Source: Klebsormidium nitens
Taxonomy: Eukaryota; Streptophyta; Klebsormidiophyceae; Klebsormidiales; Klebsormidiaceae
NCBI GenBank assembly: GCA_000708835.1
Contig: DF237037.1
Coordinates: 1 to 64,000 of the forward strand
Direction: 5' to 3'
DNA length: 64,000 nucleotides
Shown: in pieces, positions 29,101 to 39,865 of the stretch
Layout of the letters: the number at the start of each line of letters is the position of its first letter
How positions within the stretch are numbered: the stretch's first letter is position 1
Position numbers and translations under genes: made by a program
The notes under the pieces: generated by a model
Seen by the model: the letters and a program-made list of their open reading frames with translations, nothing else
Databases searched by the model: none
What the model was told of the DNA's origin: nothing

Positions 29101-32100
29101 TCGAGTGAGAACGGAGACGGATACTTCCGCATGTCATTGTATGCAATACTGTCTTGCTGACGCGACGAGTATTTGCCTGTGGTCTTTTGGCTTACGATTT
29201 CCCAGGGAGACTGTTTACATTGTGCGTGTGCCCTCTCTCACCCCAGGTTATCTTCCTTCCAAGCCAACCTGAACTGCAATACTTGGCCGACTGTCGAATC
29301 TTCTTACTTGTTTTCGATCAGATTCTTGTATCGTCCGTTCTAAAGGACCACCCGCGACAACTGTTCATCAGCGCAATGGGCCTAGACTCTACTTTCCGAC
29401 TTCAACAATCCGGTGCCTACTCTTGCACCGTTAAGATTCGACTTTCCACTTCTCTCCTTTGCAGGTCGAACGGGGTGTCACCACCAACTTTACGGTCGCC
29501 GCGGGGCCGGCTTACCCGGTCTACATCACGGACGATCCCGTGGGAGGCGCGGGTCTTTTGAACACGAGCGCAGGACATGTGTACGCAGGGGGGCCGCAAG
29601 CTTACGGCACGGTGGCGGTACCGTACCGGCTGTCGTGGACGCCCAACCACACAACACCGGACACGGTCTATTACCAGGTAAGGCAGTGCACAGTGCCCTT
29701 CGTTTACAGCGATGAACCCGATTCCAGATACGACTCGCGAACCCCAATTTGCAGAGGTTGCACTGGGTTCTCGCCAATTCGTTTCTTCCTTCGGTAATCA
29801 CCGAACAGAATTCCGGCGATCACCGCTCAGATCTCGAAGCCGCAGGCGTAAACCTCAATACTTGGTGGCAAACGACGTTACTCGTCTCGTTGCTGGCGTC
29901 ACCCAATTATTGAAGGCATGGTAAATAGCGAATGGGGTGGCAGGTTTTCTGCCTGATGGTGGTTGCGCGGGCACGCATCCCAACCGTTTGCAGTTTCCCA
30001 ATCCTCTTGCTGACGTCACCCTCCTCCCTGCAGGCGTTGTCGGAGCGCAAGTTGAGGTGGCAGGTCTAGGTTATGGACGGTGGCTTCACGGACATGAACT
30101 CTGAACATGTATCACAGACGACGTTACACATGACTCTTGCTGACGTCCCCCGTTACTATTGCTGACGTCTGCAGGCGTGGTCGGAGCGCAAGATGGGGTG
30201 GCAGATCTCGGTGGTCGACGGCGGTTTCACGGACATGTACCCCAACATGGCCACTCTGGCGGACGGCAAGGTCAATCTCTACTGGGCGCTTCACTACGAC
30301 AGCATCTCGTTCGCGGTGCGCGGATTGCGGCCCAGCAACTGGCTGGCCATTGCGTTCGGCAGGTGAGTCCTTCGCTTTCGGCTTCTGTCTTGTTCGGCCG
30401 TTGTTGCTACAATCTTTCTGATCTCGGCTTCGTTTCCTTCCTGCCGTTGATCTTTCAATATTGGGTTTGGCTCTGTTTTCTTAGTGCCGTTGTCTTATAA
30501 CACTTGTTGGTTACGGCTTCTCTTCCTCCCGGTCGTCATTCTTTGAGCGAACATGCCCTGTCAAGGGATTTCACGCCTCAGCTTCTTCCCCTATATTCAC
30601 GCGTGCTTTCTTCGGAAGTGCCGCTGCTTTTCTTGTCTTTCCGCCAGTGATGCAGAGTGTTGCCTTCAAAAACACCACGGCTTTTCTAAACGTTTCCCAA
30701 ATTTTGTGAATCGTCGTTACCAACAAACACTGCTTTTTTCCCCGTCCTCCCAATGCGCCAATTGCCCCGTCGACTCTGCAGCGGCATGGTAAACAGCAAT
30801 TCGTACGTGGGCTGGTTGGACGGCGACATTCCCCGAGTCTCCACCTACTGGATGGACGCCCACGACCCCTCCGGGCTGCACCCAGTGAAAGAGATGCTGA
30901 CCAATCAACGCGTCAGCGTTTCGGGGGGGTACATCAGCTTCGAGTTTACCCGCCTGCTACGGATACCCGGCAGCAGAAACGAGATTGATCCGGAATCGCT
31001 GTTGCGGGTGGTGTGGGCGTACGGGGACGCTTGGACCACCGGTGAGGGATTCCGCCGCTTGCCGAGCTCTGCGTATACGCTCATTTCCACTCGCAGTTCT
31101 TGTCGAGACAACGCAGTTTTGAAATGGTTGCGTGATTGTCGCAAAGGCGTCTGGGTAACCAGCTGTGTCAGTTGTGCGTACCGTGAGGATTGAAAGAGAG
31201 GCAGGGAGAAGGCTTCAGAACGTTTCCTGGAGCAGCAGAGTAGCGACGCTTGTTCTCCCTTAAGCATATCACAGGTTTCAACATCCTGTGACAGCTAGAC
31301 ACAAGCAGCGCAACGAACCGGGCTTACGCTACTCTGTGAGAGACCTACCCCAGCTTTGCAAACCGTCTATGGTTACGTAACCAGTCCTATCCTGACCCTC
31401 ACCTCGTCTTGCAGGCACGCTGACGTCCAAGCACATGCACACCGCCATGAGCAGTGACGTCACGCTGATCAATCTGCGGCTGGGCGTCGCCCAGGTGGAA
31501 CATTTACAACCAGTGTTCGTCGTCCACGGATTCATCATGTTCCTCGCCTGGGGTGTGCTGCTGCCAGGTGGCGCCATCGCTGCGCGCTACATGAAGGACT
31601 GGACCGGGGATATCTGGTTCAAGTGAGGCTACTCCCACTTCTTCTCTTAGGTTTTGTTCTTTTCAGTTCCAACCTACGATGAGAGCTTTGACATTACGAA
31701 AGTGTAGGTAATAGAAACCTTGAAAGGCAGATTTCCGACTAAGTGAGCCATTTTACTGTCTGTCGCCGGACATTCCTGCATAGTAGGCTCAGACAAGTCC
31801 TGACCTTTGAAGTTGTCGAGCAGTTGTCGGATCATGGTATCCGGTCTGGGTCCGACCTAAGATTTTAAGGAACGAGAAACGGTATCTCCTTCGTATGACG
31901 GTTCTCTCCACGCAAAAGCCGTTGCCTTCAACAAGCTGTCAAAGAGTGTCATATACAATGGGTCGATAAGATTGTAATAAGAAGGAAGAAATGTCGCCGT
32001 TTCATCCGAACGCTATCCTCATTTTTGTCATCCGCAGGGTGCACGTTTACTCGCAGACAACGGGGTTGGTGATGGCGGGGCTTGGACTGCTGTTTGCCAT

Positions 32101-34988
32101 GGGCGAGCTGAAAGGGTGAGTATTTTCTAAACAGAGTCCACTGCTTCCTCTTGGCCTCGCAACAGTGTACTGCTTTCCTCAATCCCGCAGACTATCGCTT
32201 TTCTTCCCCGCTCATACAGTATATCTGTTGTTCGGCACTTAAGAGTCGGCGAATTTAGGGTCGTGACCTCAGTAGAACCAAGGGCTTTCTTTTCCGCGCA
32301 TCTGGGGTCATAATAATAATAGTCTGCGGTTTTGCAAAGGGCACGAGCAGCCCATCCTATACAAGGCGACTCCCTGCCGCATCATCAGACCAACTCTTTT
32401 GCCCACGCTTGAGGCTTACGTCTTTCAGCCGTTTGATCTCTGTCCTTTGAATGCCTTGGTTCACCATTCTCTTGCAAAGGTTCGCCCGAGACGCTTCAGC
32501 GCTACTGCAGGCACGCAGGGGTTCAACCGGCCCTCCTTCATTTTGCACTTGGTTTTCGTTCGGCTTTTCTTGGTGACACGTTTCCCCTCTCCCTCAAGGG
32601 TTTGTCTTTATTCAAGACATCCGACTCAAAATCTGAAAGAGCGCGGATGACTCATCCAGGCTCACTTTACACGCCGCATGCAAAAACCGAAATGGTGGTC
32701 CTGATGTTCGAAGTGCTGTACTCCATCTCGACACAGATCCAGTCGGCTACTTTCTCCTTTCCAGCCATGCACGAAACCCACTGGCATCCTTGTTCTTCCC
32801 AGGCTCAACCTGTATACGACGCATGCTAAGATTGGGATGGTGGTCCTCGTGTTCGGAGTGCTTCAGCCCATCAATGCGGCGCTGCGGCCGGAGAAGCCGA
32901 TCCCCGGGGAGAAGCCGAGCATGCCCCGGGAGATCTGGCAGACGCTGCACCAGTAAGCCCCTGTTCGCCGCTCTCTTTCTTCTCGTCGATAAGGGAGTTC
33001 TAGCGGAGGCCACAGGTCATCTCGTCTGAAGTCTTGGCACAGGGAAAGTTGCCATGCGACCTTCCTTCCAACCCCCCTTGGTGAGTCGCGAAGCTCGTCT
33101 CGCTCCATTATGTAGCTCTGCTGGCACCGGGCCGTTCCAGCCAGGCAAGCAATTTCCGCTGGTCCTGATGAAGTTTGACAATCTCAAGCGCTTCGTGAGA
33201 CTGGAGCATGAAAAGGCCCCTCTCTTAAGCTGATGCAATTCTCAGAGCCTTCCTTCTGACTCGAATCTAAACATACTCTTTGACCTGCCATATCTACGAT
33301 GGGTCGTATCGTCCTCCTGCTGATGCCTTTTTCAACCTGTTCTTCTCCTTAGCTCACGATTGGCTGCCGCCAATCATCCCTCCCCGTCGGCTCATGTTGC
33401 AGCCTAATTTGCCTGGTTCGCGGAGGTTTTGTTGCCTACTGAAAATGTCCTTCGAGTACTTTCGCCCGGTGGCTTTATATCAGTTGCTCAGACACCTCAC
33501 TCTCGCTCGTCTTTCTCACTTAGGTTGGCCGGGGCTTGTGTCGCTGGTGGCCATGCTGAGTAGACTGACGCAGGCTGAACCGACGAAGACATAAGATCGA
33601 CCGGTTGCGTTTGCCGGTTCTCAGCCCACTCACTTTTACTCCTTTCCTGCGCAGTTGGTTGGGCCGGGGCGCAATGCTGCTGTCGCTAGTGGCCATGCTG
33701 AGTGGACTCGTGCAGCTGAACCGACTGGAAGTCATAGGGTAGACCGGTTATGTTTCTCGGTTGCTAAACCTCTCTTTCTGACTCATTTCTTTCGCAGTTG
33801 GTTGGGCCGGGGCGCAATGCTGCTGTCGCTGGTGGCCATGCTGAGTGGACTTGTACAGTTGAACCAGAGGGAGGACATGCGGAGCGACAGCGTCGCGGGG
33901 CTCATGGGCGGTCTACTGGTCTGGGTGACGGCGCTCTTTGCGTTCGTCGTGTACAAAGAATACAAGAGCTCCGAAGCAAGGTACGTGACCCTGAATCCCA
34001 TTCCCTCAAAGATAAACCCAAAACCAGTGGGGTTTTATTGGCGGGTTTGCTTGTTTGTGTGACGGCGCTCTTTGCGTTCGTTGTGTACAAAGAATACAAG
34101 AGCTCCGAAGCAAGGTAATTGACCTCGAAAACCTGAATTCTAAAATTTAGGCCAGAAAAGGCGGGTTTTTGGGCGGGTTTGCTTGTTTGGGTGACGGCGC
34201 TCTTTGCGTTCGTCGTGTACAAAGAATACAAGAGCTCCGAGGCCCGGTACGTGACCCTGAAACCTCATTCCTAATAATTAAACTAAAGAGCGGGGTTGTT
34301 GAGCGGTTTGCTTCTTGGGGGGACGGCTCATCCTGTACAAAGGATACAAGAATCCTGTACAAAGGATACAAGAGTACTGAGGCCAGGTACGTTCCTCAAG
34401 GGGGCGTCTGCCTCGCGAGGGCACCCAGAAATCGGACGGTATTCAAGACACAGGAGTAAGAAGCTCGCATGAGCCGCTTCTTTGTGACGCAGAGTCTGCA
34501 CTCGGTGGAAGAGGCAGGGGTGTTATTCAGTAAGCGTAGACCGTCAAGCCCGGCAGCCAACTCGTTAACGGAACACTAATTATCAGTCTGCATCGTTTCA
34601 GCATGCTCGTGTGTGAGTTACATACAACCAAGCGGACGATGCGACGTCGACCAGTCTGGAGCCAATACTGACATTCTGCAAACAGTTGTCAGGAACACCG
34701 CCCTCGGTTTGGTCTCGATTCGGACTGCTTTTGAAGTCCTGCAGATCGTGACGGCTGTGACGCCCTTCAATCAAATTTCGACGAAGGCGGCTGTTTGTAT
34801 CGTGCAGGCCGCCTGTCCAAGGAGCGGTCCGCATCGACAGTCAAGAACCCGAGCATTGGACAAACGGGGAGAGTAACAGCGTGTTGGATCCGGATGCGGA
34901 CGAAGGACATGCGCGGGGGCTGTCTCCGCCCCGGCATCACAGTAGACGAGAAGAAAAGACTTCTGAGATTCAATTGGAGACGTTGTGA
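26144..34988 (+). CDS. DM13-DOMON-cytochrome b561 membrane redox protein, twelve exons
   Basis: Exons 26144-26326, 26760-26897, 27255-28059, 28494-28894, 29465-29677, 30175-30362, 30782-31041, 31415-31622, 32038-32115, 32803-32952, 33798-33980 and 34808-34988 give 995 residues. Order: signal peptide (1-27); DM13 (about 32-140, from VVGFIGDLSMRQHQLRGTV); an Asn/Ser/Thr-rich insert with 14 sequons (about 165-250); a DOMON-like segment (LRLRWTVD to about 375); a second DOMON (about 590-740); then the b561 core with the four His expected to bind two haems, in VVHGF, KVHVY, TTHAK and LHHWL. The tail ends IQLETL. The layout matches Arabidopsis AT5G54830 (907 residues). Such proteins are thought to pass electrons across a membrane to extracytoplasmic acceptors; the partner is unknown. 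Exon remnants in several introns make alternative splicing possible. Confidence 0.9.
30034..30105 (+). pseudogene. Decayed duplicate of exon 6 of the DM13/DOMON gene
   Basis: After a good acceptor (CCTGCAG) the sequence reads GCGTTGTCGGAGCGCAAG, matching the start of exon 6 at 30175. It stays codon-aligned for over 60 nt, including DGGFTDM. A TAG stop follows at the twelfth codon, so inclusion would truncate the protein. The copies are 141 bp apart and the preceding TGCTGACGTC is duplicated too. Confidence 0.88.
32660..32735 (+). pseudogene. Decayed duplicate of the start of exon 10 of the DM13/DOMON gene
   Basis: An acceptor (CATCCAG) at 32653-32659 precedes about 75 nt resembling the start of exon 10 at 32803, with the block ATGGTGGTCCT shared. 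The copy is two bases shorter before that block, so it is out of frame. The acceptors are 143 bp apart. Confidence 0.8.
33515..33797 (+). repeat. Two upstream copies of the start of exon 11 (about 143-bp tandem units)
   Basis: The block GTGGCCATGCTGAGT, from the genuine exon 11 at 33798, also occurs 143 and about 285 bp upstream. The nearer copy begins at 33655 after an intact acceptor (CCTGCGCAG), reads in frame as WLGRGAMLLSLVAMLSGLVQLN, then reaches a stop. The farther copy has lost its AG acceptor and the first residues. The intervening intron is duplicated as well. Confidence 0.9.
33905..34390 (+). repeat. Downstream copies of the end of exon 11 with its donor site
   Basis: The exon 11 tail, ending GTACAAAGAATACAAGAGCT and a GT donor at 33981, recurs with GTACAAAG at about 34085, 34217 and 34335, giving spacings of 134, 132 and 118 bp. 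The last copy holds a further 22-bp internal duplication. Each copy ends in a donor-like AG/GTA site, but none has a clear acceptor of its own. Confidence 0.9.
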
Positions 34989-35751
34989 ACGGTATTTCGA
35001 TTGTAATCATAAGCATATGTCCGCGATGGTCAGTAGCAGAAACCGAAAACATGATCCAATTGCGAAGCAACCTGCTGGACTGCGAAGAGCTATACTGCTC
35101 CGTCTGGCCCTGGGGCGCCCAGATCGAGTCCAGCCGAACCGCGTTGACACAGGCAGAATCGTGCGCCATTCTTATTGGCGCCGTCGGTTGATTTGGGGTT
35201 AGAACGTTGTAAAGTTGCCGGGTCGCGCGCGATATTCAAAGCTTACCGTCCTTCATCAGGAATCTTCGATTTGCGCGCTCCATGGGCCACTGTTACCCAA
35301 AACAATATTCGATGATCCCGTTTTCTACTGTCGACTCGACCCGACTGGCATGCGAGCTCGTGCGCGCACCATGTATAGCTACGGGTCCGGGTGCAGTGCC
35401 ACACAGATTCGGTGGTCTGAATGAGTGCGCACCGTCCGACAGGGCACGCATGTCAACATGTGAAGCTGCCCTGGCCGGGCGGCGGGCGCGTTTAATCAAT
35501 TCATAATTGAGCGCGGTACGGTACGTGAGCATAATATGAATATGTGCAAAAGATTTAGTATATACACCTTATCATGTTAGTACTCATGCATCAGTGTACT
35601 ATTAAATGTATAGTTAAGGCTTGTTTGAGGAATTACGGCAGGCGCGCCTATATGTTATCGTGACCATCTGGCATCCGAAGTACCAGGCCCGGCACATGAA
35701 CTTGAAGTATCTTGTTAATAGCTTGCATGCGCGCCCGGAGGGCGAAGCTTC
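34989..35751. other. Intergenic up to the assembly gap
   Basis: No convincing coding segment or RNA gene is visible after the stop codon at 34986-34988. The part just before the gap is AT-rich with short palindromes. Confidence 0.5.
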
Positions 35752-36236
35752 NNNNNNNNNNNNNNNNNNNNNNNNNNNNNNNNNNNNNNNNNNNNNNNNN
35801 NNNNNNNNNNNNNNNNNNNNNNNNNNNNNNNNNNNNNNNNNNNNNNNNNNNNNNNNNNNNNNNNNNNNNNNNNNNNNNNNNNNNNNNNNNNNNNNNNNNN
35901 NNNNNNNNNNNNNNNNNNNNNNNNNNNNNNNNNNNNNNNNNNNNNNNNNNNNNNNNNNNNNNNNNNNNNNNNNNNNNNNNNNNNNNNNNNNNNNNNNNNN
36001 NNNNNNNNNNNNNNNNNNNNNNNNNNNNNNNNNNNNNNNNNNNNNNNNNNNNNNNNNNNNNNNNNNNNNNNNNNNNNNNNNNNNNNNNNNNNNNNNNNNN
36101 NNNNNNNNNNNNNNNNNNNNNNNNNNNNNNNNNNNNNNNNNNNNNNNNNNNNNNNNNNNNNNNNNNNNNNNNNNNNNNNNNNNNNNNNNNNNNNNNNNNN
36201 NNNNNNNNNNNNNNNNNNNNNNNNNNNNNNNNNNNN
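35752..36236. other. Assembly gap (485 Ns)
   Basis: All bases are N, so nothing can be said of the content. Long ORFs drawn across it are artefacts. Confidence 0.99.
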
Positions 36237-36502
36237 TGTGCTTCCATCTATAATCGCGCGGCGCACCGATGGTCTTCAAGAGTAATTTGACCGACAAGGT
36301 AAGTCACGAGAAGCTTAAAACATTTTGATTCGTCTTGGAAGCTACCATGGATAATCATGACTAGCCAATCAACAGCGCACCCAATTGCTCTGTTCATCTA
36401 AATCAGGCTGACCGGGGCCATGCGTCTGCACATGTCTAGAAACAGAACGTTGACGTCAAGCTGACTCTTCGCTTGCCAGAACTTCCTAAACTACTAAACG
36501 GC

Positions 36503-37270
36503 CTACAACTGTTGTGCTTCTACGGTGTCGTAATATGTGAGCCCCGTCAGGTGATGGCGAAGCAGGCCGTGCTTCCGTTCGAGCTCATCGTCCCCGGGCT
36601 TACCTTCCGCCAGCACACTTCTCGGCGGAAACGGAACCTTCGTGACCGGATCCATCACCCCGTAGAAGTCAAGCAGCCAGTCGATGGACTCGTTGTTGGC
36701 CGCCCGTGCAGATCCGACAGCCATCCAGCTGAAGAACTTCTTGGTGGTCGCGGGGAACCGGTTCCGCGGAGGCAGGTCCGGCGGACTGGCGGAAAGCCGG
36801 AACAAGGGGTCCAGGTGTTCGTCCACGCCCCAAAGGGCCGCCCGGTTGCTTCTGCTTCTTATCAGGTTCTGCAAGTTTGTGCTCTGGGCTTCGAAAATCG
36901 CTTTCACTTCGGGGCTCGCGAATGCCGCGTTTATAGCTGGAACAATCGCTGCGTCCATTGCTGCGTTTAAAACGGGGGCCACTGTTGCGTTTATGGCTGG
37001 ACCAATACTTTCACTTATGGCGGCGCCAACAGCCTCCTCTATGGCTGGGCCGATGGTCGCGTCTATGGCGGGGCCCATCTCGGCGTCAATTGCAGCTTCG
37101 ATGGCACCTTCAATGGCATCTTCAATGGCGGGGCCAATAGCTGCGTCCATGGCGGGACCGATCGCAGCGTTTATGGCGGGGCCTACTGCTGCATTTATGG
37201 CTGGACCAATAGCCGCATTTATGGCGGGGCCCATTTCGGCGTCAACTGAATCTTTGATGGCAGCTTCCAT
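36503..37270 (-). CDS. Hypothetical protein with GPAINAAI-type repeats
   Basis: The open frame of 255 codons begins with about 120 residues built of degenerate octamers of the form GPAI(N/D)AA(I/V), perhaps a regular amphipathic helix or solenoid. A non-repetitive C-terminal region follows, with LIRSRSNRAALWG, FSWMAVGSARAANN, DWLLDFYGVMD and ERKHGLLRHHLTGL. From memory, this resembles repeat-plus-small-domain proteins of fungi and some algae; I cannot name a family or function. The repeat continues upstream in another frame to an ATG at 37359 (MAGASGANVDLLMALNATLG), so the gene may start there and carry a one-base deletion near 37274. A strong donor-like GTAAGC inside the frame near 36602 leaves open that the 3' part is intronic. 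Confidence 0.55.
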   Translation of the reverse strand: MEAAIKDSVDAEMGPAINAAIGPAINAAVGPAINAAIGPAMDAAIGPAIEDAIEGAIEAAIDAEMGPAIDATIGPAIEEAVGAAISESIGPAINATVAPVLNAAMDAAIVPAINAAFASPEVKAIFEAQSTNLQNLIRSRSNRAALWGVDEHLDPLFRLSASPPDLPPRNRFPATTKKFFSWMAVGSARAANNESIDWLLDFYGVMDPVTKVPFPPRSVLAEGKPGDDELERKHGLLRHHLTGLTYYDTVEAQQL

Positions 37271-37359
37271 GGCGGGCCGATCGCAGCGGTGACGACAGGG
37301 CCCAGGGTAGCGTTAAGGGCCATCAGAAGATCGACGTTTGCGCCACTTGCACCTGCCAT

Positions 37360-38828
37360 ACACAGGGAGAAGCGCCGTTCTCAGAAGACTCAGATGACGG
37401 CAGGTTACGTCGTACCTTTTCTACCTGGCTGTTGGTGAACGTATTGGAGCGGCAAGGCTAGGTTGAGGATTAGCTTGAACGAAAACGGCAGCAGCGGTTG
37501 CTCTGACAGCTGGCAGCATGTGGAAAGGGGCCCACTCGTGCAAGTTTTGAGCATTGCGTGTCGAGAAACGCTCTTTCGTAACAGTCTGCTGGAAAGGGAG
37601 ATTGTACTTTGCAAGCTTGGAACATGAATCAGAAAGTAGATCGGCTTTGTCCCTACAGTACTTCCATTCAAGCAAGCCTTCCTCATCGTTACGTCGAGGT
37701 GAGAGCTTTCACTGGGAAGATCCTCACCTGCGAATCGCTCCTGCCCTGCTCCGACTCGGCAAGGTCTAACAACGTCCTGGTTGTAAAGTTGCCTGTTCGA
37801 TCAGAAAAGTCAGGCATTGAGAGAAAGTAATGCAAAACCCTGCACATGTGATTCGCGAGTTGAACCAAAACTGAGCTGTGAAGGAACAGGTGAAGGAACA
37901 TGCGACTTTTCTCCTGACCATAACAAAAGGCGTCTTCAAACCAGCCCTCCAGTATAATTGCGCATCCGCAACCAAGAACTTCGAAACTGGGTTGTGGCAG
38001 TGACAGCAAGAAGCTAACTGCTGTGCCCCTCTTTTGGTTTTAATTGTATGGGTAATGAATTCAATCGAAAGTCCGCTCGCGTTTGAGCAGATCCATTAGT
38101 GGTTGCGCGCGGCAATCTGTAATGGTGGCACTTGGCTGTCTTTTGCGGCCTGTCTACAAAGATGAACCTTATGCAAACCCAGAACCCTTGACACATGCAT
38201 CTTACGTTTACTTTGGAACGTAAAGCTTTGCGACACTTGCTTGGTTGACTTTGTCAATCTTTAAGCAGAGAGATATACACCAGGGGGACACCAGAGGGTA
38301 CCGCTTCCACGACGGTCACATAATGAACCAAAATCAGAACACTTCCTAAAGGAGTTTGTTTAGGTCTGACTTGCTTCATGGAACTTGAATATTCTCGAAG
38401 GAAACATTTTAGCTATACATTTTGGAGCGTCTGTTTGTGTTACCTGAGCGTGCATCATGGTGGTCATGTGTCCTTAAGTGAGCCTTTTCCAAAAAGGTGT
38501 TTACAGGTTTGAGAGCATTCACCTTGTTCAAAGCGCCTCCTCGAACCTCCACTTGTATACCTGTGACTCGAAGGTGAAGGTGCATGCGTGCGTTCGACGA
38601 TCGACGGAGTCCAGCGCGGCCGCGCCGCGACCAAAAGCCTGCAGGGTTTTGAGGTTTCAGTCTAGGTGCGGGCGCGCGGAAAGCGACGAAGCATCGAACC
38701 ACGTCGAACTGGCTTCTAGCTTCTCTCTCAGTCCGACGTCTGAGAGCGAGTCACTAGCGGACGCCATCCAGAACGCCTCAAGCTTTTGGCATACAGATCA
38801 CAATTACTGGAATTCCCAAGTCTTCAAC
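37360..38828. other. Intergenic; upstream region of the membrane-protein gene
   Basis: No conserved coding segment is seen. The frame that leads into the membrane-protein gene is open from 38478, but the 117 codons before 38829 look like untranslated leader rather than protein. Confidence 0.45.
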
Positions 38829-39865
38829 ATGGCGCCCTTCATTTTGCGGTATGGGGCTTTGTTCTTCGTTCTGGTCGCTGGGATGTTTGTTCAAAGGAGC
38901 GAGTCGTACACGATCCACATTGATGTGAACGGGAGCTTTAGCTTGCCTGATCCAGGTCCGATCAACGCCTTTCTCAGGAATCAGTCAAGCCCGTTACTTG
39001 ATCCGTCTTCACCGGCAGTTCAGCTACAAATCTGCAAGCTGAGCAATCTTTACGCCCGCTCGCTGGACTACTACACCATCCAGCACCCTGAAGGATGCGG
39101 GAGTGCTCCTGGAGGAGATGAAGGAGCTAACAAACAGTGGAAGACTGTGCACGTCCTTCAAGCAGCCTGCTTGCTTTGGATGCTGGCTCTCTTCGTGCTC
39201 CTCTACTTTGGTGTGCTTGCCTGCCATTGTAACAGGTCGCTTGCGCAGCGGGTAGACATTTGCAACCTGAAAGTAAAGGAGCGTTTTCCCAAGCTCTCGG
39301 AGACTTTTAGTGCGAGCAGTACCAGCGCCGCCAGGATCTTGCACGACACCTACGTGGTGATATGGTACAGGATTCCTGTGCCGCTCAGCTTCCTGATAAC
39401 CTTGCTTTACGTCAACAGATACAATTTCCTGGGGATGCTACCATATCGGCAGCTGCCTGACGCAGAAATCATAAACCACTTCCTTAGATCCAACGGTGAT
39501 GATACAACTCTCTACCTCTGCACCATCAGGAAGGTGTTTCAAGTCTACATAGGTTCGCGGACAGCTGCAATCAGGTGCAAGATTGGTTCTATCCCGGAGT
39601 TGAACCGACGTCGACCGGAGAGATTATATGGTTGCAATGTCTTACTTTCGTAGCCGCAATCATTGCAATCAGTATGTGGATCTTTTTAGTGATGGCGGCG
39701 CTCTACTTCTTCGTCCTGGGCATTGCTCGGTGCTGCGGCCTTTGGATGCCTACCTACGAGAGCTTTGGGCCGGGCTGCTGGACAGCTATCTTCCGCAAGC
39801 AGAAGATGCGCAACGTCGATGACGTTGACTCGCTGACGCAAGCCCCGGCTGGATCAGAGGTATAA
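38829..39865 (+). CDS. Unrecognised multi-pass membrane protein with signal peptide, one frameshift
   Basis: The ATG at 38829 begins a signal sequence (FILRYGALFFVLVAGMFVQ) and an extracytoplasmic part with NGS and NQS sequons. A membrane segment follows (LLWMLALFVLLYFGVLA), then a cytoplasmic stretch and a second hydrophobic segment (VPLSFLITLLYV). Between about 39500 and 39574 the frame slips by one base. The second frame continues QVQDWFYPGVEPTSTG, a long hydrophobic helix (FVAAIIAISMWIFLVMAALY), and stops at 39863-39865. Removing 39534-39574 as an intron would also fix the frame, but 41 nt is far shorter than any other intron here. I do not recognise the family. The hydrophobic pattern makes a real membrane protein likely. 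Confidence 0.6.

Noticed and set aside
29247-29464. Extra exon between exons 4 and 5 of the DM13/DOMON gene
   Set aside because: An acceptor-like CAG precedes a short frame, but exons 4 and 5 join in phase and their junction matches the known family without added residues.
35614-36297. Long ORFs spanning the N run
   Set aside because: They are open only because unknown bases contain no stop codons.
39534-39574. 41-nt intron that would restore the membrane-protein frame
   Set aside because: It is much shorter than other introns here, all well over 100 nt, and lacks a pyrimidine tract. A missing base is more likely, though cDNA could reverse this.
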